Below, in pieces: positions 46,133-59,342 of a stretch of DNA of 64,000 bases. The notes under the pieces are model-generated. The model did not search any database. It was not told where the DNA came from and saw only the letters and a list, made by a program, of their open reading frames with translations. Every line of letters begins with the position of its first letter. Positions within the stretch are counted from its first letter, which is position 1. The position numbers were made by a program, and so were the translations under genes. Source of the stretch: Whalleya microplaca (taxonomy: Eukaryota > Ascomycota > Sordariomycetes > Xylariales > Xylariaceae); assembly GCA_022497155.1 (NCBI GenBank), contig MU385755.1, positions 372,001-436,000 of the forward strand, written 5' to 3'.

Positions 46133-49100
46133 ATTATATAGCTTAAGAAAGCTTAAATTCCCTAATACCGATTTAATTGATTAACTAATAGTTATTATTA
46201 TAAAAATGCGTTTTAATACTAGTGATTTTAATTGTATAACTTTTACGTATATTATTAACGATTAACCTAATTAGCGATAAATCCCTAAATGTTGCTTACC
46301 GACTAAAAATGCGCTTATATATATAACATTATTCTTTACGATACCTAAGAGATATAAAAGGCGATGTTAATTAATTGTCTCAAGGGACTTAAAACTGCCT
46401 TTAGGTATTAAGCTATTAAAAGACGTTAATATATTTTAAAGGACTTCGATTAAATAACTTTAATATCACGCGAAAAAGAAAAAAATAACGATACTCTTCC
46501 GATTTACTAGAATTTTAAACGAATAATTAAAAATAAAGAATTCAATAAAGAAATATATTAGCTAGTTATTAATATTTTATTAAATAACCTTAAGGCATAT
46601 ATTAAATTATATATAGCTAATGTATATATAAAAAATAAAAAAGCCTTATTTTCCTATTTAAAGTCCTTATTAAATTAAGCAAAAAGGCTTATTTTATAAC
46701 GGACGGAATCTTTATTAAATTGGCGTTTTTTAAGATATACTCGACTAATTCCGACGCTTTTTTTTATAAGATTTAGTTTTATATTATTATATTTATAGCC
46801 TTTTCTAATAAACCTCGATTATAAACTTTATAGCAAAATATTACTTATTAAATATAGATGTTTTAATCCGACAGGGCTTTTAAATAAGTATAGCTTAAAA
46901 TAAAATAGTTAAAAATTTATAAAAAGAAATCGAATAACGAGATATTTAAATTAATAACCTTAATATACGCTTAAATAAAGCTAATTAAGCTGTTATTAAT
47001 TTATTGGCTTAAAGCTTTTAATAAAGCGTATGAAAATTTAATATAAATAAAAAAACGATAAAAATAAATGTCCTTATTTATTATAACAAAGTTAACTATA
47101 ATACCGTTACTTTCGAAATATAGTACCGTAAATAAGAAAATTAATTATTTATTAATGCCGATTATTTTCTAACTAATTACATATATATAGCAGCTATTAA
47201 AGTATATATTTAAAAATATATATTAACGCAATTAAAACCTTACTTTTATTTTACTAACTTATATTATTTAATTACGTTTACAGTATTAATAAAATACCTT
47301 TGGAAAAAATAATATAACCTTAATAGCGTTCGATAAGCAAGAGTTAAATTTGTTAAACTTTAAATAGGAATATTAAAGAACTTCTAAAAGTTCCGAAATA
47401 AATTTGTCGCACTAACGGAAAAACGACAGTTATATTATAACAAATGAAAAAAAAAATTCTATAGCCGACTTATTTATTATTTATAAACCGGAATAGCTAT
47501 TTAATATTTTAATTTATTTTATAATTTTAATTATTATATTATTTATTATACCGAAATTATATTTACTTTTTAAATGGCTAATAAAATATATAATATAACA
47601 CAAGCTATTAAAATTATTATAATAGCTAAATTAACGTTTAAGCTTTAAGCCTTAAAACTAATCTATATAAATAATTAACGCGCTTCCGGAAAGAATTTAT
47701 AACTAATTTTTAGCTCGAACTTAAATAAATTTAATAATGTAGAAATTACTTTTTTTAGCGTTTATACGTATTTTTTACCCCGAAATAGCGCCGAATTAGC
47801 CAAGCTTCGGGGACGCTATTTTTATTATTATAATAAAGGATATAATAAAACTAATTACTTATATTTACTATATTTTAATTAGCGCCTCAATTAGTTTATA
47901 ACAAGTAAAGCTGCCTATATTAATGTTTTTTTTATAAAGTTTACTCGACCCGAGAAAGTTATAAAAGTTCCGGCGGAAGATTAGATTTAAAAAAAGCTAG
48001 GAAACGCGGTACTTTAAAATAATTAAACTTTATTTTTAAGGCTAAGATATTATAGGTTAATTTAGCTAGTTTAATAATAAAGGTCTCCCGGGATTTTCTA
48101 AACGCTTATTTAAGTAGCACTTGTTTTATTAAAATATATATTATTAATATATAGCTTTTTATTAAAAATAAAAAATGTATTTAATAATATTAAAGCAAAT
48201 GTTTATATTATAATAAATAGATTTTTTGCGAAAAAAGTTAAGTGATACTTATACTTGTCACGGGAACTAGCTATAGTAATAACAGTTATACCTTTTACTT
48301 AACTAATATAATGTAATAAAGCTAGAGATTTAAAACTACGGGAGGTGCGCGGATATTTTAGTATGGTGGCTACCCCACCTTACCTAACTAGCTGCGAGGC
48401 TCATGCAGTACTAATTCCAGCCTTATTACTAAATCACCCTAGGCTAATTAGGGCATAGGATTAGGTTAATTTATAACAATACCCGGAAGTTATTACGGGA
48501 TTTATTTTAAAATATATCGGAAGGTATAATAAAAAGGGTATTTAAGCAATTAATAAAGCCTTTTAATTAAACCTATAAATAAATAATCGCACTTTTTGTA
48601 ATAAAGTTTTTCTCGTAATAAATATAAGGTATAATTTGATTTTTTAAAAAGGCTAATTAATTAAAAAAATATACTAGTAAATTATTAACGTTAGTAGCTA
48701 ATATATCCCGAAAGTATATTACGTCATAACTTATTAAACTTTTATAACTTCGATATAAAAGATACGGGAAATTCTTTTAAAAATAATTTTTTTAAATAAA
48801 TATTAATCGGCGTAATAAAATATTAAATAAAAATAAAAAGCAATAAGCCGATAGCCGGGCTTTTTAAATACAGAAGTATAAACTTATTAAAAAAATAACG
48901 GAAGCTATATAACAGCGGGTTCGAAAATTAAAAGAATTATATTATTATTTAAAATAATCGCTATTAAAGCAGATAATACCTATCGGCTAGCGGTTAAAAA
49001 ATATGTTTTAATAATATTTTTAAAGGCGCAAACTTAAGCCTACATAATAAAAGTTTATAAACCGAGATTTATATCCCGAATTCTAACTTTTTTATACATT

Positions 49101-49330
49101 TTTTATTTTATAAAAAAGGCGCGCCGAAAAAAAAAGCGAATAAAAGTACGATATAAAAAGCGCTTATAAATTAAAAAAATATATAATCGGTTAATATAAA
49201 TAGCGACTAATAAATATAGCAATATCTTAATATAAATCTTTTTTTAAAGCGGTATAAAAAAACCTATATATATATAATTATATTATATAAAATCGACCGA
49301 TTAATATATAATAAAAACGAGGTTTTTTTT
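46133..49330 (+). pseudogene. gag: E1-C leader and gag to early pol remnant
   Basis: Homologous to E1-A 1090-2767 (for 47287-49172) and to the complement of E1-B and E1-D. The CCHC knuckle position is about 47805-47860, with Cys codons changed to Tyr. It is the longest gag stretch of E1 in the window, but no open frame over 60 codons survives. The solo E4 LTR (48256-48478) splits the later part. Confidence 0.6.
48256..48478 (-). repeat. Solo LTR of E4 (223 bp), TSD ATACT/ATACC
   Basis: TGTCACGGGAACTAGC...TTATAACA, flanked by ATACT (48251-48255) and ATACC (48479-48483), one C-to-T apart. E1-A at about 2080 gives the empty site (TTTATGCCCGGAAG). It shows that E4 was active after E1-C arrived, while E4b shows that E1 was active after E4: the families were active in overlapping periods. 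Confidence 0.9.
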
Positions 49331-51021
49331 TAAAAAAAAAGCGGAAAATTAAAAATAAAGCTTAAAAAGTTGTCTTAAAAAAGTACCGGAATTTATTCCG
49401 CATTTTTAATAAGGTTAATTTAAATATTTTATTACTTAATGATATCTTTAATTATAAAGTAAAATAAAAAGAAAGAAAGTTAGCTATAAATTTAAAATAT
49501 AACGTTTTATATAAAATGTTATTAAATAAGCTAAAAATAATACGCGAATCTTAATAAAAAATTACATAAGGGATTTATTATTTTTAATTTAAGTTTTTTA
49601 AATAACTTTTATATTATTTATATTTAAGGCTAACAATAAACTATAATTTTATATAAACTATTAAAAGCTAAACGCGCTTATAAAAAAGGATAAATATTTT
49701 TTACCGCTTATTTAAAAAACGTTAACATAAATATTTAAAGTTAAAATCTTTATTAAAATCGATATTTAATAAGTTTTTTATCGTATTTATATATAACTAA
49801 AAAACGAAAATCTTATAATATTTTAGATATAATACGGCATATATAAATATAAGGTTTTTTTTTCGGACTTATAAATAAACTTTTTGATTTTTAATAATAT
49901 GTTAATAACGCGTTATTCGATTTTTTAACGATTTTTATAATATATATATAAACGATATTTTAATTTTCTTTAAATCCATTAATGAGTATTATATTTATAT
50001 ATAAAAGGTTTTTTAACGACTAAAAAACGTAAGTTTTTAAGCGGATTTTAAAAAATGCAAATTTTATATTATTTAAATAAAGTTTCTAAGGTATATTATA
50101 AATATAAACGGCATATATATTAACCTTATTAAAGTATAAATAGTTTAAGATTAAGTTATACCCGAGCGCGTACGGGAGGTATAGTTATTTTTAGGCTTTT
50201 ATAACTTTTACCGGAAATTTATACCTTAATATAATAAAATAATTAAACCGCTTTTTTAATTAACGAAAATAAAGGTCCGGTAAAACTAGAATAAATATTA
50301 TAAAATTATATTTTAAAAACTAAAAAATAACTTAATTACCGTTTTTTTATTAATATATTTTAGTTACGGTAAAAATATAAAAATAAAGATTAACGCATTT
50401 AACGTAATATTAGCCGGTATTTTTTTATAGCGCAAAAATAACAGTAAATAATATTTATATACGTTTTATTTAAAAACGATATATAATATAAAACTAAATT
50501 ACGGTATATATAATCAAAAATATTTATAATAATCCGGGCTTTATAGATCTAACAAATAAATTTTATTAAAATCTAAGCTACTTTTTTTTTAAATTATTAT
50601 ATACTCGAGTATTTCGGGATTAAATAATATTTTAATTTATAATAAATAAACTAGTCGGAAATATTAGCGGAATATAACTTTACGATTACCTACCGGCTAA
50701 AAAAAGATAATATAATAGCCGATATTATTTTATATAAGCTAGAGTTATTATATATTTAAAAGGTAAAAATGTTAAATTAAAAATATAAGACTTTATTCCG
50801 ATTGGTAGCTTTAACCGAAATTTAGGAGCTATAAATCGATATATTATACGTAAGGGTAAATTTTTTTAAAAAATTCTCGTTTTAAATAATACGGAGTTTT
50901 TATTATTAAAAGGATCTAGCATAATGCTTATTAATAAAATGTTACAAAGAAATAAGGACGACTTAAATTTTAAGATTTATTATACGAAAGCGCGCGATAA
51001 CCTTTTAGGTTTATAACAAAG
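49331..51021 (+). pseudogene. pol: E1-C pol: RT and RNase H remnant
   Basis: Homologous to E1-A 7860-9590. RT at about 49500-50080, with the same LTIF..YNI-YKY (TTFRTRYGAYKYK) and FGF.N-L-F (FGLTNGPATF) blocks. RNase H at about 50190-50750. The frame ends in the integrase start region at 51015. Confidence 0.7.
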
Positions 51022-51249
51022 ACTCACGCCTAGATTATTATAGCTAAAGGCAGGGCTTTAATATAAGTACCAATTATATATTTATAAATAAATAGGGAGG
51101 AAAGCTATTTCAGACTATAGGAATTGTTTAAAAAACTTAAGCCGGGTGCTTTATCGGGCAGTAATTATTTTGCCGTGCCGTTACCGATTAATATACGGAA
51201 ATTCGTAATAATAAGTGGTTTGTGCGTTTAATATATACCTTTTGTAACT
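51022..51249 (-). repeat. E1-D 3' LTR (228 bp)
   Basis: On this strand ACTCACGCCTAGATT...GTAACT. Its outer end ACTCACGCC is richer in C than the ACTTATAAA of the other copies and may show the un-RIPped terminus. It is followed by a degraded tract, TATTTTTCTAGAAAAAA. Confidence 0.8.
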
Positions 51250-51254
51250 ATTTT

Positions 51255-51319
51255 TCTAGAAAAAAAAAAGGGGTATAAGGTCCGAAAGGGGATTAAATCC
51301 CGACTTTCTTGCGTATATA
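51255..51319 (-). other. Truncated tRNA-like module of E1-D (B box only)
   Basis: Contains the B-box arm GGGATTAAATCCCG (51289-51302, complement of GGGATTTAATCCC) and the adjoining CGACTTTCTTGCGTATATA, identical in layout to 3034-3066. The A-box half is missing, cut off where MITE-A3 starts. Confidence 0.6.
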
Positions 51320-52503
51320 TAAGGTTGTGATAAATGACTTAAGTCATTAGTCATTTTTTAATCACTAACTAACTTGCTAGTCTTAGTCAAGGGTTATAAT
51401 TAACTAAGCTAGTCTTAGTCAGACCTGCTGACTAACTAGGCTAGTTTTAGTCAAGTGACTAACTAACTTAAGTCATTTATAAGTTAATTAGTTAGTGACT
51501 TAAAAATAACTAATAACTAGCTAAGCCTTTGTGATTTTTTTAATAATTATTTAAACCTTTATATAACTTATTTAATTTAAAAGGTATAATTTTTATTTGA
51601 AGTTTAATAATTATAATACAATGTATTATTAATATATTATAAGTAGAAATAATATTTTATGTTATATTTAAAAAGATATTTAATTTATTATAGTGAATTT
51701 TTAATAAATGTGCTTAAACGACGAATTATAAATTTTCAAATTAAATATTTTCAATATTATTGTAATTTGTTTAGTTTAATATATAATAATATAGTTTTAG
51801 CGTTAATATTTATAATATATAATATATATATAATAAACTAAAAAGCGTTGTAATATTTATTATAATAAAAGAGATATTAAATTTATTATAATTATTTTTT
51901 AAAAACGTACTTAAATAATAAATTAGAAAGTTTTAAATTAAATGTTTTTAATATAAAAATAACTTTATAAATTTAAATAATATTATAACTTTTCCACCCT
52001 TAATAATTATATTATATAATATGCTTATAGTAAGTTAAAAAACGGCTTTAATAAGTATTATAATAAAAGAGATATTTCATTTATTATAACGAATTTTAAG
52101 AAAGGTGCTTAAATAATAAATTAGAAAGTTTTAAATTAAATTATTTTAATATCTAATTAATTAGCTTATGTTAATAAGTAAAATTACTATTTTAGCTTTA
52201 TAAATTATAAAGTAATAAAATAATACTATAAGTTAATTTAAAGTTAAAATATATATAATATTTAAAGCGGTATTTAATTTTTTTAATTTCTTTTAAAAAA
52301 GGTAATTTCTTAATAAGTCATTAGTTATTTTTAAGTGACTAATTAACTTAAGCAAGTTAGTCTTAGTCAGTCACCTGACTAACTTGCATTAGTCTTAGTT
52401 AAATAGCTAACTAACTAGCCTGACTTAAGTCATAGGCCTGACTAACTTAAGTCACTAAATCTAATGACTTAAGTCACTAATTAGTGACTTAATCACAACC
52501 CTG
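51320..52503. mobile_element. MITE-A copy 3
   Basis: 1184 bp, closely similar to 6647-7833 over its full length, with the same ends (TAAGGTTGTGATAAATGAC; TCACAACCCTG), the same subterminal arrays and three units about 197 bp apart (near 51712, 51909, 52106). A 60-codon open frame at 51659-51841 lies in the repeat core and has no counterpart in copy 2, so it is not a gene. The flanks CGTATATA and ACTATTAT show no duplication, unlike copy 2. Confidence 0.8.
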
Positions 52504-54660
52504 ACTATTATTAATAATGTTTTTAGGAATCCCAAAAATATAAAAAGGCCCGTTATAATATATATACGCGGCGTCCCGCGCCGTTACTTCTCGGGTATAT
52601 ATTATCGATTAAGCCCGTTTTTTAAACAGTCGATAACGATAAAAATATTATTACGTCTTTCCTTATTTTTAGGTATTATTTTAAAATTTATAACGACATA
52701 ATTCCATACTTTTTTTAAAATAAGTAATAAGTAAAGGAAACTAGGGGTTTTATCGCGAAACACTTTTACAGGCTAACACTTAAAATAGTTAGCTATAAAT
52801 ATATTAACGTCTTAAAATATCTTTAGCTATTAATATTATATAGCGATAAATTTCCGGGTTTTATTTTTTTCTAAGTATGCCGTAAGCAATCGATTATATA
52901 CCTTTTTTAAGAGCCGGGCGCGTAATTTATTTTTGTTAAATATAATTAATTACGTCCTATATAATATAAGGCTATTGGTATTTTGTCACGGGCCTAAAGG
53001 GTTATTACGTGCTTTTATACAGTAGATTTTAAGGTTAGGGTTATTTTTATTTCTTTATAATATTTCGGTAATAAGTATTATATTAAAACCTTTTAGCAAA
53101 AGAAATTCCGTATTATTTAAAATTAGGATTTCCGAAAACCAGTTTACCCTTACGTATAAAGTATTTATTTATAGCTTTTAAATTTTAGTTAAAACTATTA
53201 ACTAAAATAGGGTTTTATACTTTTAATTTAGCATTTTTATTTTTTAGGTACATAATAATTTTAGCTTACGCGAGATAATATCCGCTACTATATTATTTTT
53301 TTTTAGTCGGTAAGTAATTATAAAATTATATTTTGCTAATATTTCCGACTAGCTTACCTATTATAAGTTAAAATACTATTTAACCCCGAAATACTTTAAT
53401 ATATAATAACTAGTAATAATTAAAAAGGGAGTAATTTATATCCCGATAAGCTCCGCCCGTTAAACTTATAAAGTACGGATTACCGTAAACATTTTTTATT
53501 ATATATATTATAGTTTAATTTAGTATTATATATTATTTCCGAGTAAAACATATATAAATGTTATTTACTGTTATTCCTTTTTTATAATAATCCGTTAGCT
53601 AATATTTTATATTTTTATTATAATTAAAATATATTAATAAAAAGGCGTTAAATTAAGTCGTTTTTTAGTCGCTAAAACGTAATTTCGTAATGTTTATTTT
53701 AGTTTTACCGGACCTTTATTTTTATTAGCTAGAAAAGCGGTTTAGCCGTTTTATTATACTAGGGTATAAATTTTCAATAAAAGTTATAAAATCTTAAAAA
53801 CGACTATACTTTTTATACGCGTTTTAAAATAGCCTAGTTTTAAACTACTTACACTTTAGCGAGATCGACGCATATTTTATCTGTACTTATAATATACCCT
53901 AGAAATTTTATTTAAGTAATATAAAATTTACACTTTTTAAAATCCGCCTAAAAGCCCGCGTTTTTTAATTATTAAAGAACTTTTTATATATAAATACGGT
54001 ATTTTTTAATCGATTTTAAAAAGATTAAAATGTTATTTATATATATGTTATAAAAGTTATTAAAAAAATCAAATAACGCGTTATTAATATATTATTAGAA
54101 AATAAAAGGTTTGTTTATAAGTTTTAAAAAAACCTTATATTTATATATATTATATCGTATCCGAAATGTCGTAAAGTTTTTATTTTCCGGTTATATATAA
54201 ATACGATAAAAGGCTTACCGGATATCGATTTTGATAAATTTTAGTTTTAAAAATTTATATTAAAGTCTCTTTAATAAATGGCAGCGGGTATTTGTCTTTT
54301 TTTATAAGCATATTTAACTTCCGGTAATTTATATAAAACTATAATCCGCTATTAGCCTTAGGTATAAATAATATAAAAGCCGTTTAAGAAATAAAATTAA
54401 AAACGATAAATCTCTTGCATAAATTTTTATTAAGGTACTTTTACACTACTTTTAGCTTATTTAACGATGTTTTATATAAGGGGTTATATTTTAAATCTGT
54501 AACTAATTTCCCTTCTACCTATTTAATTTTATAGTTAAAAATATAATTAAGTAATAAAATATTTAAGTTAATTTTACTAAAGGTATAAAGCAAATTCCGG
54601 TACTTTTTTAAGACAGCTTCTTAAGCTTTTTTAAAAAAAAAATTTCCGCTTCTTTTTTAA
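52504..54660 (-). pseudogene. pol: E1-D pol remnant: RT, RNase H, part of integrase
   Basis: Reverse-colinear with E1-A 7860-10060. RT about 53870-54470, RNase H about 53250-53800, integrase zinc region and core start about 52510-52960. The frame stops at the SIVSNN position (SDRGPQF site), where MITE-A3 begins. The rest of integrase and the chromodomain are missing. Confidence 0.7.
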
Positions 54661-57600
54661 AAAAGGCTTTATTTTTTTTATTATATATTAATCGGTCGAT
54701 TTTATATAGTATAGTTATATATATATAGGTTTTCTATGCTGCCTTAAAAAATGGTTCCGTATTAATAACTACTATATTTATTAGTCGCTACTTATATTAA
54801 CTAATCGCGTCTTTTTTTAATTTATAAACGCCCCTTATATCGTACTCCTATTTGCTTTTTTTTTTCGGCGCGCCTTTTTTATAAAATAGGAAATATATTA
54901 AAAAGTCGGGATTCGAAATATAAATCCCGGTTTATAAACTTCTATTATATAGGCTTAAGTTTACGCCTTTAAAAATATCGCTAAAAAATCTTTTTCGGCC
55001 GCTAGCTAATAAATGTTATCGGCTTTAGCAATAATTATTTTAAATAATAATATAATTCTTTTAATTCTCGAACCCGCTACTGTATAACTTCCGTCGTTTC
55101 TTTAATAAGCTCGCGCTTTTATATCTTAAAAGCCCGGCTATTGGCTCGCCGCTTTTTATTTTTTTTAAATATTTTATTACGCCGATCGGCGTTTATTTAA
55201 AAAGAATTATTTTAAAAAAAATTTCCCGTATCTTTTATATCGAGATTATAAAAACTTAATAAGTTATTTCGCGACATACTCTTAAAATATATTAGCTATT
55301 AATGCCGATAATTTATGAGTATATTTTTTCTAACTAACCAGCTTTTTCCGAAAATCAAATTATATTTTGTATTTATTACAAAAAAAACCTTATCGTAAAA
55401 AGTGCGACTGTTTATTTATAAGTTTAATCGTAAGGCTTTATTAATTATTTAGACATTTTTTCTATTATACCCTTTAATATATCTTAAAATAAAATCTATA
55501 ATAACTTCCGGGCATAAATATTACTTAACTTTCCTTATAAAAAATTTACTTATTATAATATAAAGATTTATTTTAATATTATTAAATATATTTTTATTTT
55601 TAATAAAAAGCTATATATTAATAAAATATACTTTAATAAAAAAGAGGTGCTACTTAATTAAGCGCTTAAAAAATCCCGGAAAACCTTTATTACTAAACTA
55701 ACTAAATTAACCTATAATATCTCGGCTTTAGAAATAAAGTTTAATTATCCTAAAGTTTCGCGTTTCTTAGCTTCTTTTTAATCCGGTTTTCCGCTAAAAC
55801 TTCCGTTTCGGGTCGGGTAAATTTCGTAAAAAAAACGTTAATATAAGCGGCCTTATTTACCGGGAATTAATTAAAACGTTAGTTTAAATATAAAAGATAT
55901 AAATAATTAGTTTTATTATATCCCTTATTATAATAATTAAAGCAGCGTTTTTTAAGTTTTACTAACTTAATATTATTATAGGGAAAAAAATAAATACGGA
56001 TACCGGAAGGTATAGTTACTGCATTACTAAATTTATTCGAGCCTGAGCTAAGGGTTAATTGCGGTATATTTTCTTTAAAGACTCGCTTATTATTTATGCG
56101 GAGTGTTCCCGAGAATTAGAATTTTCCTATAAGCTTAGCTATAACAACAGTTTTAATAGCTCGGGCTATATTACGCGCCTTATCGACTATTTAAAAAATA
56201 AATATAATTTTGGCGTAATAAATAATATAGCAGTTAAAATTATATAATAGGTTAAAGTATTAAATAGCCGTTTTAGTTTATAAATAGTAAATAAGTTAGC
56301 TATAAAATTTCTTTTTTTATTTGTTACGGTATAATTATCGCTTTTCTATTAATATAATAAACTCGTTCTTAAACTTTTGGAAATTTTCTAACATTTTTAT
56401 TTAAAGCTTCATAAATTTAACCCGTACTTAATAAACGCTATTAAAGTTATACTATTCTTTTGAAAAATGTTTTATTAATGTTATAAATATTATTAAATAA
56501 TGCGAGTTAGTGAAACAAAAATAAGGCTTTAAGGCTATATCGACATATAGCCTTAAATATACAATTCGATAGCCGCTATATGCATGTAATTAGTCGGGAA
56601 ATAATCTATATTAATAAATAGCTAATTTTCTTATTTATAATATTATATTTTAAAAATAATAATATTATAGTTAGTTTCGCTATAATAAATAAAGATATTA
56701 ACTTTTATCGTTTTTTTTATTTATACCGGATTTCGATACGTTTTATCGAAAGTTTTAAATTAATAAGTCAGTAACGGTTTAATTAACTTCGTTTAATTAT
56801 ATATTAAAATCGTTAATTTAAATATCGCGTCGCTCGATTTCTTTTTATAAATCTTTAACTACTTTATTTTAAGCCTTTTTTATCTGAAGTCTTAATTAAA
56901 CTAAAATATTTATATTTAATAAGTAATTTTTTACTATAGAGCTTTTAATTTAAGTCTGTTTAAAAAAAGCCATAAATATAATAATACGGAGCCGAACCTT
57001 ATAAAAAAAGGCGTCGGGATTAATTAAATATATCTAAAAAAACGCCGACTTAATAAAGGTCCCGTTTATTATAAAAAAGGCTTTTTTACCCGATTTAATA
57101 AAAGCCTTAAATAAGAAAATAAGGCTTTCTTTACCTTTTATATATATATTAGCCGCGTATAATTTAATATACGCCTTAAAACTATTTAATAAAGTATTAA
57201 TAACTAGCTAGTACGCTTTTTCTTTAAATTCCTTATTTTTAACTATTCGCTTAAAATTTTAATAAGTCGGAAAGGTATTATTATTATTATTATTACGTAA
57301 TATTTAAATTATTTAGTCAAAGTTTTTTAAGATATGTTAGTGCCTTTTAATAGCCTAGTATTTAAAGGTAATTTTAGGTTCCTTAAAATAATCGGTCGGC
57401 ATTACTTTTCATATCTTTTAGGTATTATAAATAATAGTGTTACGCACGTAAGCGCGTTCCTAATCGGTAGGCGACATCCTTAGGTATCGTTACCAATCGG
57501 GTCGATTATATTAGTTATTAATAATATATATAAAGGTTATATAACTAAAGTTACTAATATTAAAACGCGTTCTTATAATAATACTTATTAATTAATTAAT

Positions 57601-57661
57601 TAAATCAGTATTAAAGGAACTTAAGCTTTTTTAAACTATATAATCAATGTAATTTATTTAT
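54661..57661 (-). pseudogene. gag: E1-D gag and leader remnant
   Basis: Matches E1-B 3260-6306 on the same strand, with fewer differences than to E1-C. A plus-strand open frame of 62 codons at 56059-56247 is antisense to gag and reads as a shadow. Leader 57300-57661 has the conserved CGATCGGGTCGATTATATTA-type block also seen at 6148. Confidence 0.6.
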
Positions 57662-57893
57662 ACTTATATATAGATGATTATAGCTAAAAGTAAGGCTTTA
57701 GTATAAGTACTAATTGTATATTTATAAATAAATAAATAGGAAAATTATTTCGGACTATAAGAATTGTTTAAAAAACTTAAGCCGGGTGTCCCGCCGGGCA
57801 GTAGCTATTTTGCCGTGCCGTTATTAATTAATATACGGGAGTACGTAGCAACAAATGGTCCGTGCACCATATAGGTACGTACCTCCCGTAATT
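57662..57893 (-). repeat. E1-D 5' LTR (232 bp)
   Basis: Sense start AATTACGGGAGGTACG at 57893, end ATAAGTA near 57662. It keeps the CCCGCCGGGCAG block in its centre. Next to it at 57894 begins E8b. Confidence 0.85.
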
Positions 57894-59117
57894 AATATAA
57901 ACTACTTTTAACTTAAAAAATTTATACCGTATTTCCGCTTATAATAAATTCCGAGTTAAAATATAATTAATTTAATTTATAATTTAAGTATTAGCTAACT
58001 TATAATCTATTTATAGCCGTTTTTAATATAAAAAATATAATACCGAAATCTCGTTTTATTAATATATTTACTTATATATACAAAGTTTTACCCGGGGTAT
58101 AGTAATATAAAATAATATACTCGTAAATCGCTTATTATACCGCTTTAAACGAAATTATTTCGGCTTTAATAAATTTATAATATATAAATTTTATATATAT
58201 CTAATAATAATAAAGGTTTTTTAAAAATAACTTATTGTTTTTCCGACGTTTAGTAAATAAAGCTATTTTACGTTTTTATAGCGGCTTAAAAAGTCGCGTA
58301 TAATATAATATAAAAAGTTTAAAAACCCTTGTCACACTTAAGTACTTTTTTAAAAACTTAAAGTTTTTAAAAAATTATTCATTATTTATAACTATTAAAC
58401 GCTTATTAATTATAGCTGTTTTTAAGGCATTTATATAAAAACCGAATAATTTAATTAATAAATATTTTAAAAAACTTCTTTAAAAAATAAAATACGTCGT
58501 TTTTAAAATAAGCTAAAAATAATTTTTAAATAAACTAAATATTCTTTTTTTAAGTCCGAAAAAATAATAATATCGTTAATAAATACTTTTATATAATAAT
58601 GATATTTTTGCAAAAGCTTATTTATAAATTATTAAATATCAGCAGAAAAATTCCGAAAGCTTATTATAATTATAATAAATTTTTTTAATTTATATAAGCT
58701 AATAATTATAGATTTATTTTAAATGTTATAATAAACAGTAAATTAATAAAAAAATTAATAATATCGACTGTTATAATATAAGTTAAGCACAAGATTAAGG
58801 TGTGGTCTGTGCGCATTACGTAATTAGCTTAAACTATACACCTAGTATATATAGTAAATTTCTCGGCCGACCTTTTAGTTTAAATTCCTTCCTTTTCCTC
58901 CATTTTAATATTATATAAAATACACAGGAATTAAGTCGCCAAGCCACCTTAACCCTTGTAACACGTGACATCAACTATTATAATTTAAACTTTATTTTAT
59001 AACTAAATCATAATTTCGGCCTATAATAATAAAAAGTAATTATCGGGTATTATAACTTTATTTAGCGGGTAAAAATCGGTTATTACTTTACTTTTACTCT
59101 TACTTTTTATAATACGC
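57894..59117 (-). pseudogene. pol: E8b: Ty3-type RT and RNase H remnant
   Basis: The minus strand from 59117 reads the KxKxKVITDFYPLNKVIIPDNY-type RT start (split here by one residue from other copies), then, across the solo E6 LTR, IVD...; then YIN..NL (RGLEKFNVA class), an AFGIFLLIF (GYRGSPAYVQ class), NDIIIFSD (YVDDIVIFSD active site), LVYLKIIFSLF (LEHLRTVFELF) and, near 58250-58330, LRNYILYYTxLxKPLxKRK (WLRNYIPYYAQLSEPLQKRK class). Near 58000-58120 comes LYIxVDILIKRDFGIIFFI (LYIDVDASKERGFGAM class), the RNase H start. This pattern belongs to a widespread fungal Ty3-type group. It is cut by E1-D at 57894. Confidence 0.75.
58769..58970 (+). repeat. Solo LTR of E6 (202 bp), TSD TCGAC/TCAAC
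   Basis: TGTTATAATATAAGTTAAGC...CACGTGACA with flanks TCGAC (58764-58768) and TCAAC (58971-58975), one G-to-A apart. Inserted in the RT of E8b. It keeps the TCTCGGCCGACCTT block and more C/G than its host. It confirms the E6 LTR termini TGTTAT...GTGACA. Confidence 0.88.
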
Positions 59118-59322
59118 TATTACGGTACGTGGTAATTGCTGGAGGCAAGGCTTTAGTATTACTAGCTGTTATATTAAAATCGCAAGATAAAGAAAAGAGG
59201 AACGAATTTCCTAAGTGTGCGTTAAGGAAATTTATTTAAAAGGACCCCGCCGGGCTAACCCCGGTAAGTAACTAATATATGTATAGGCTATATACTATAG
59301 GTGGTTTATATAGACCGTAACT
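59118..59322 (-). repeat. E2 3' LTR (205 bp)
   Basis: On this strand TATTACGGTACGTGG...GACCGTAACT, the complement of the solo LTR at 35497-35701, same length but with many C-to-T/G-to-A changes. Inward follows ACCTCCCCCCTAAAA, the polypurine tract in sense. Confidence 0.88.
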
Positions 59323-59342
59323 ACCTCCCCCCTAAAAAAAAG

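Larger units (their letters stand above)
46017..51021 (+). mobile_element. E1-C: E1 copy truncated at both ends, TSD not testable
   Basis: Starts AGTTACGGAAGG at 46017 (LTR start) but the LTR loses its second half at about 46132, where it jumps to the internal leader. It then runs colinear with E1-A through gag, RT and RNase H until 51021 at the start of integrase. There E1-D begins with its own LTR end. It is interrupted by a solo E4 LTR at 48256. It inserted in E4b at 46016. Confidence 0.8.
51022..57893 (-). mobile_element. E1-D: E1 copy with integrase/chromodomain replaced by MITE-A3
   Basis: In sense (right to left): 5' LTR 57662-57893, leader and gag, pol with RT and RNase H, abrupt end in the integrase core at 52504, MITE-A3, B-box half of the tRNA-like module (51255-51319), 3' LTR 51022-51249. 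The flanks CAAAG (51017-51021) and AATAT (57894-57898) do not match. The two halves therefore probably come from different E1 copies joined by a deletion. Confidence 0.75.

Noticed and set aside
51659..51841. 60-codon open frame inside MITE-A3
   Set aside because: Low-complexity Ile/Tyr/Asn product in the tandem-repeat core; the frame is broken in the near-identical copy at 6990-7160.
56059..56247. 62-codon open frame on the plus strand of E1-D
   Set aside because: Antisense to E1 gag; the corresponding place in E1-B (4700-4890) has stops in this frame, so it is a chance frame.
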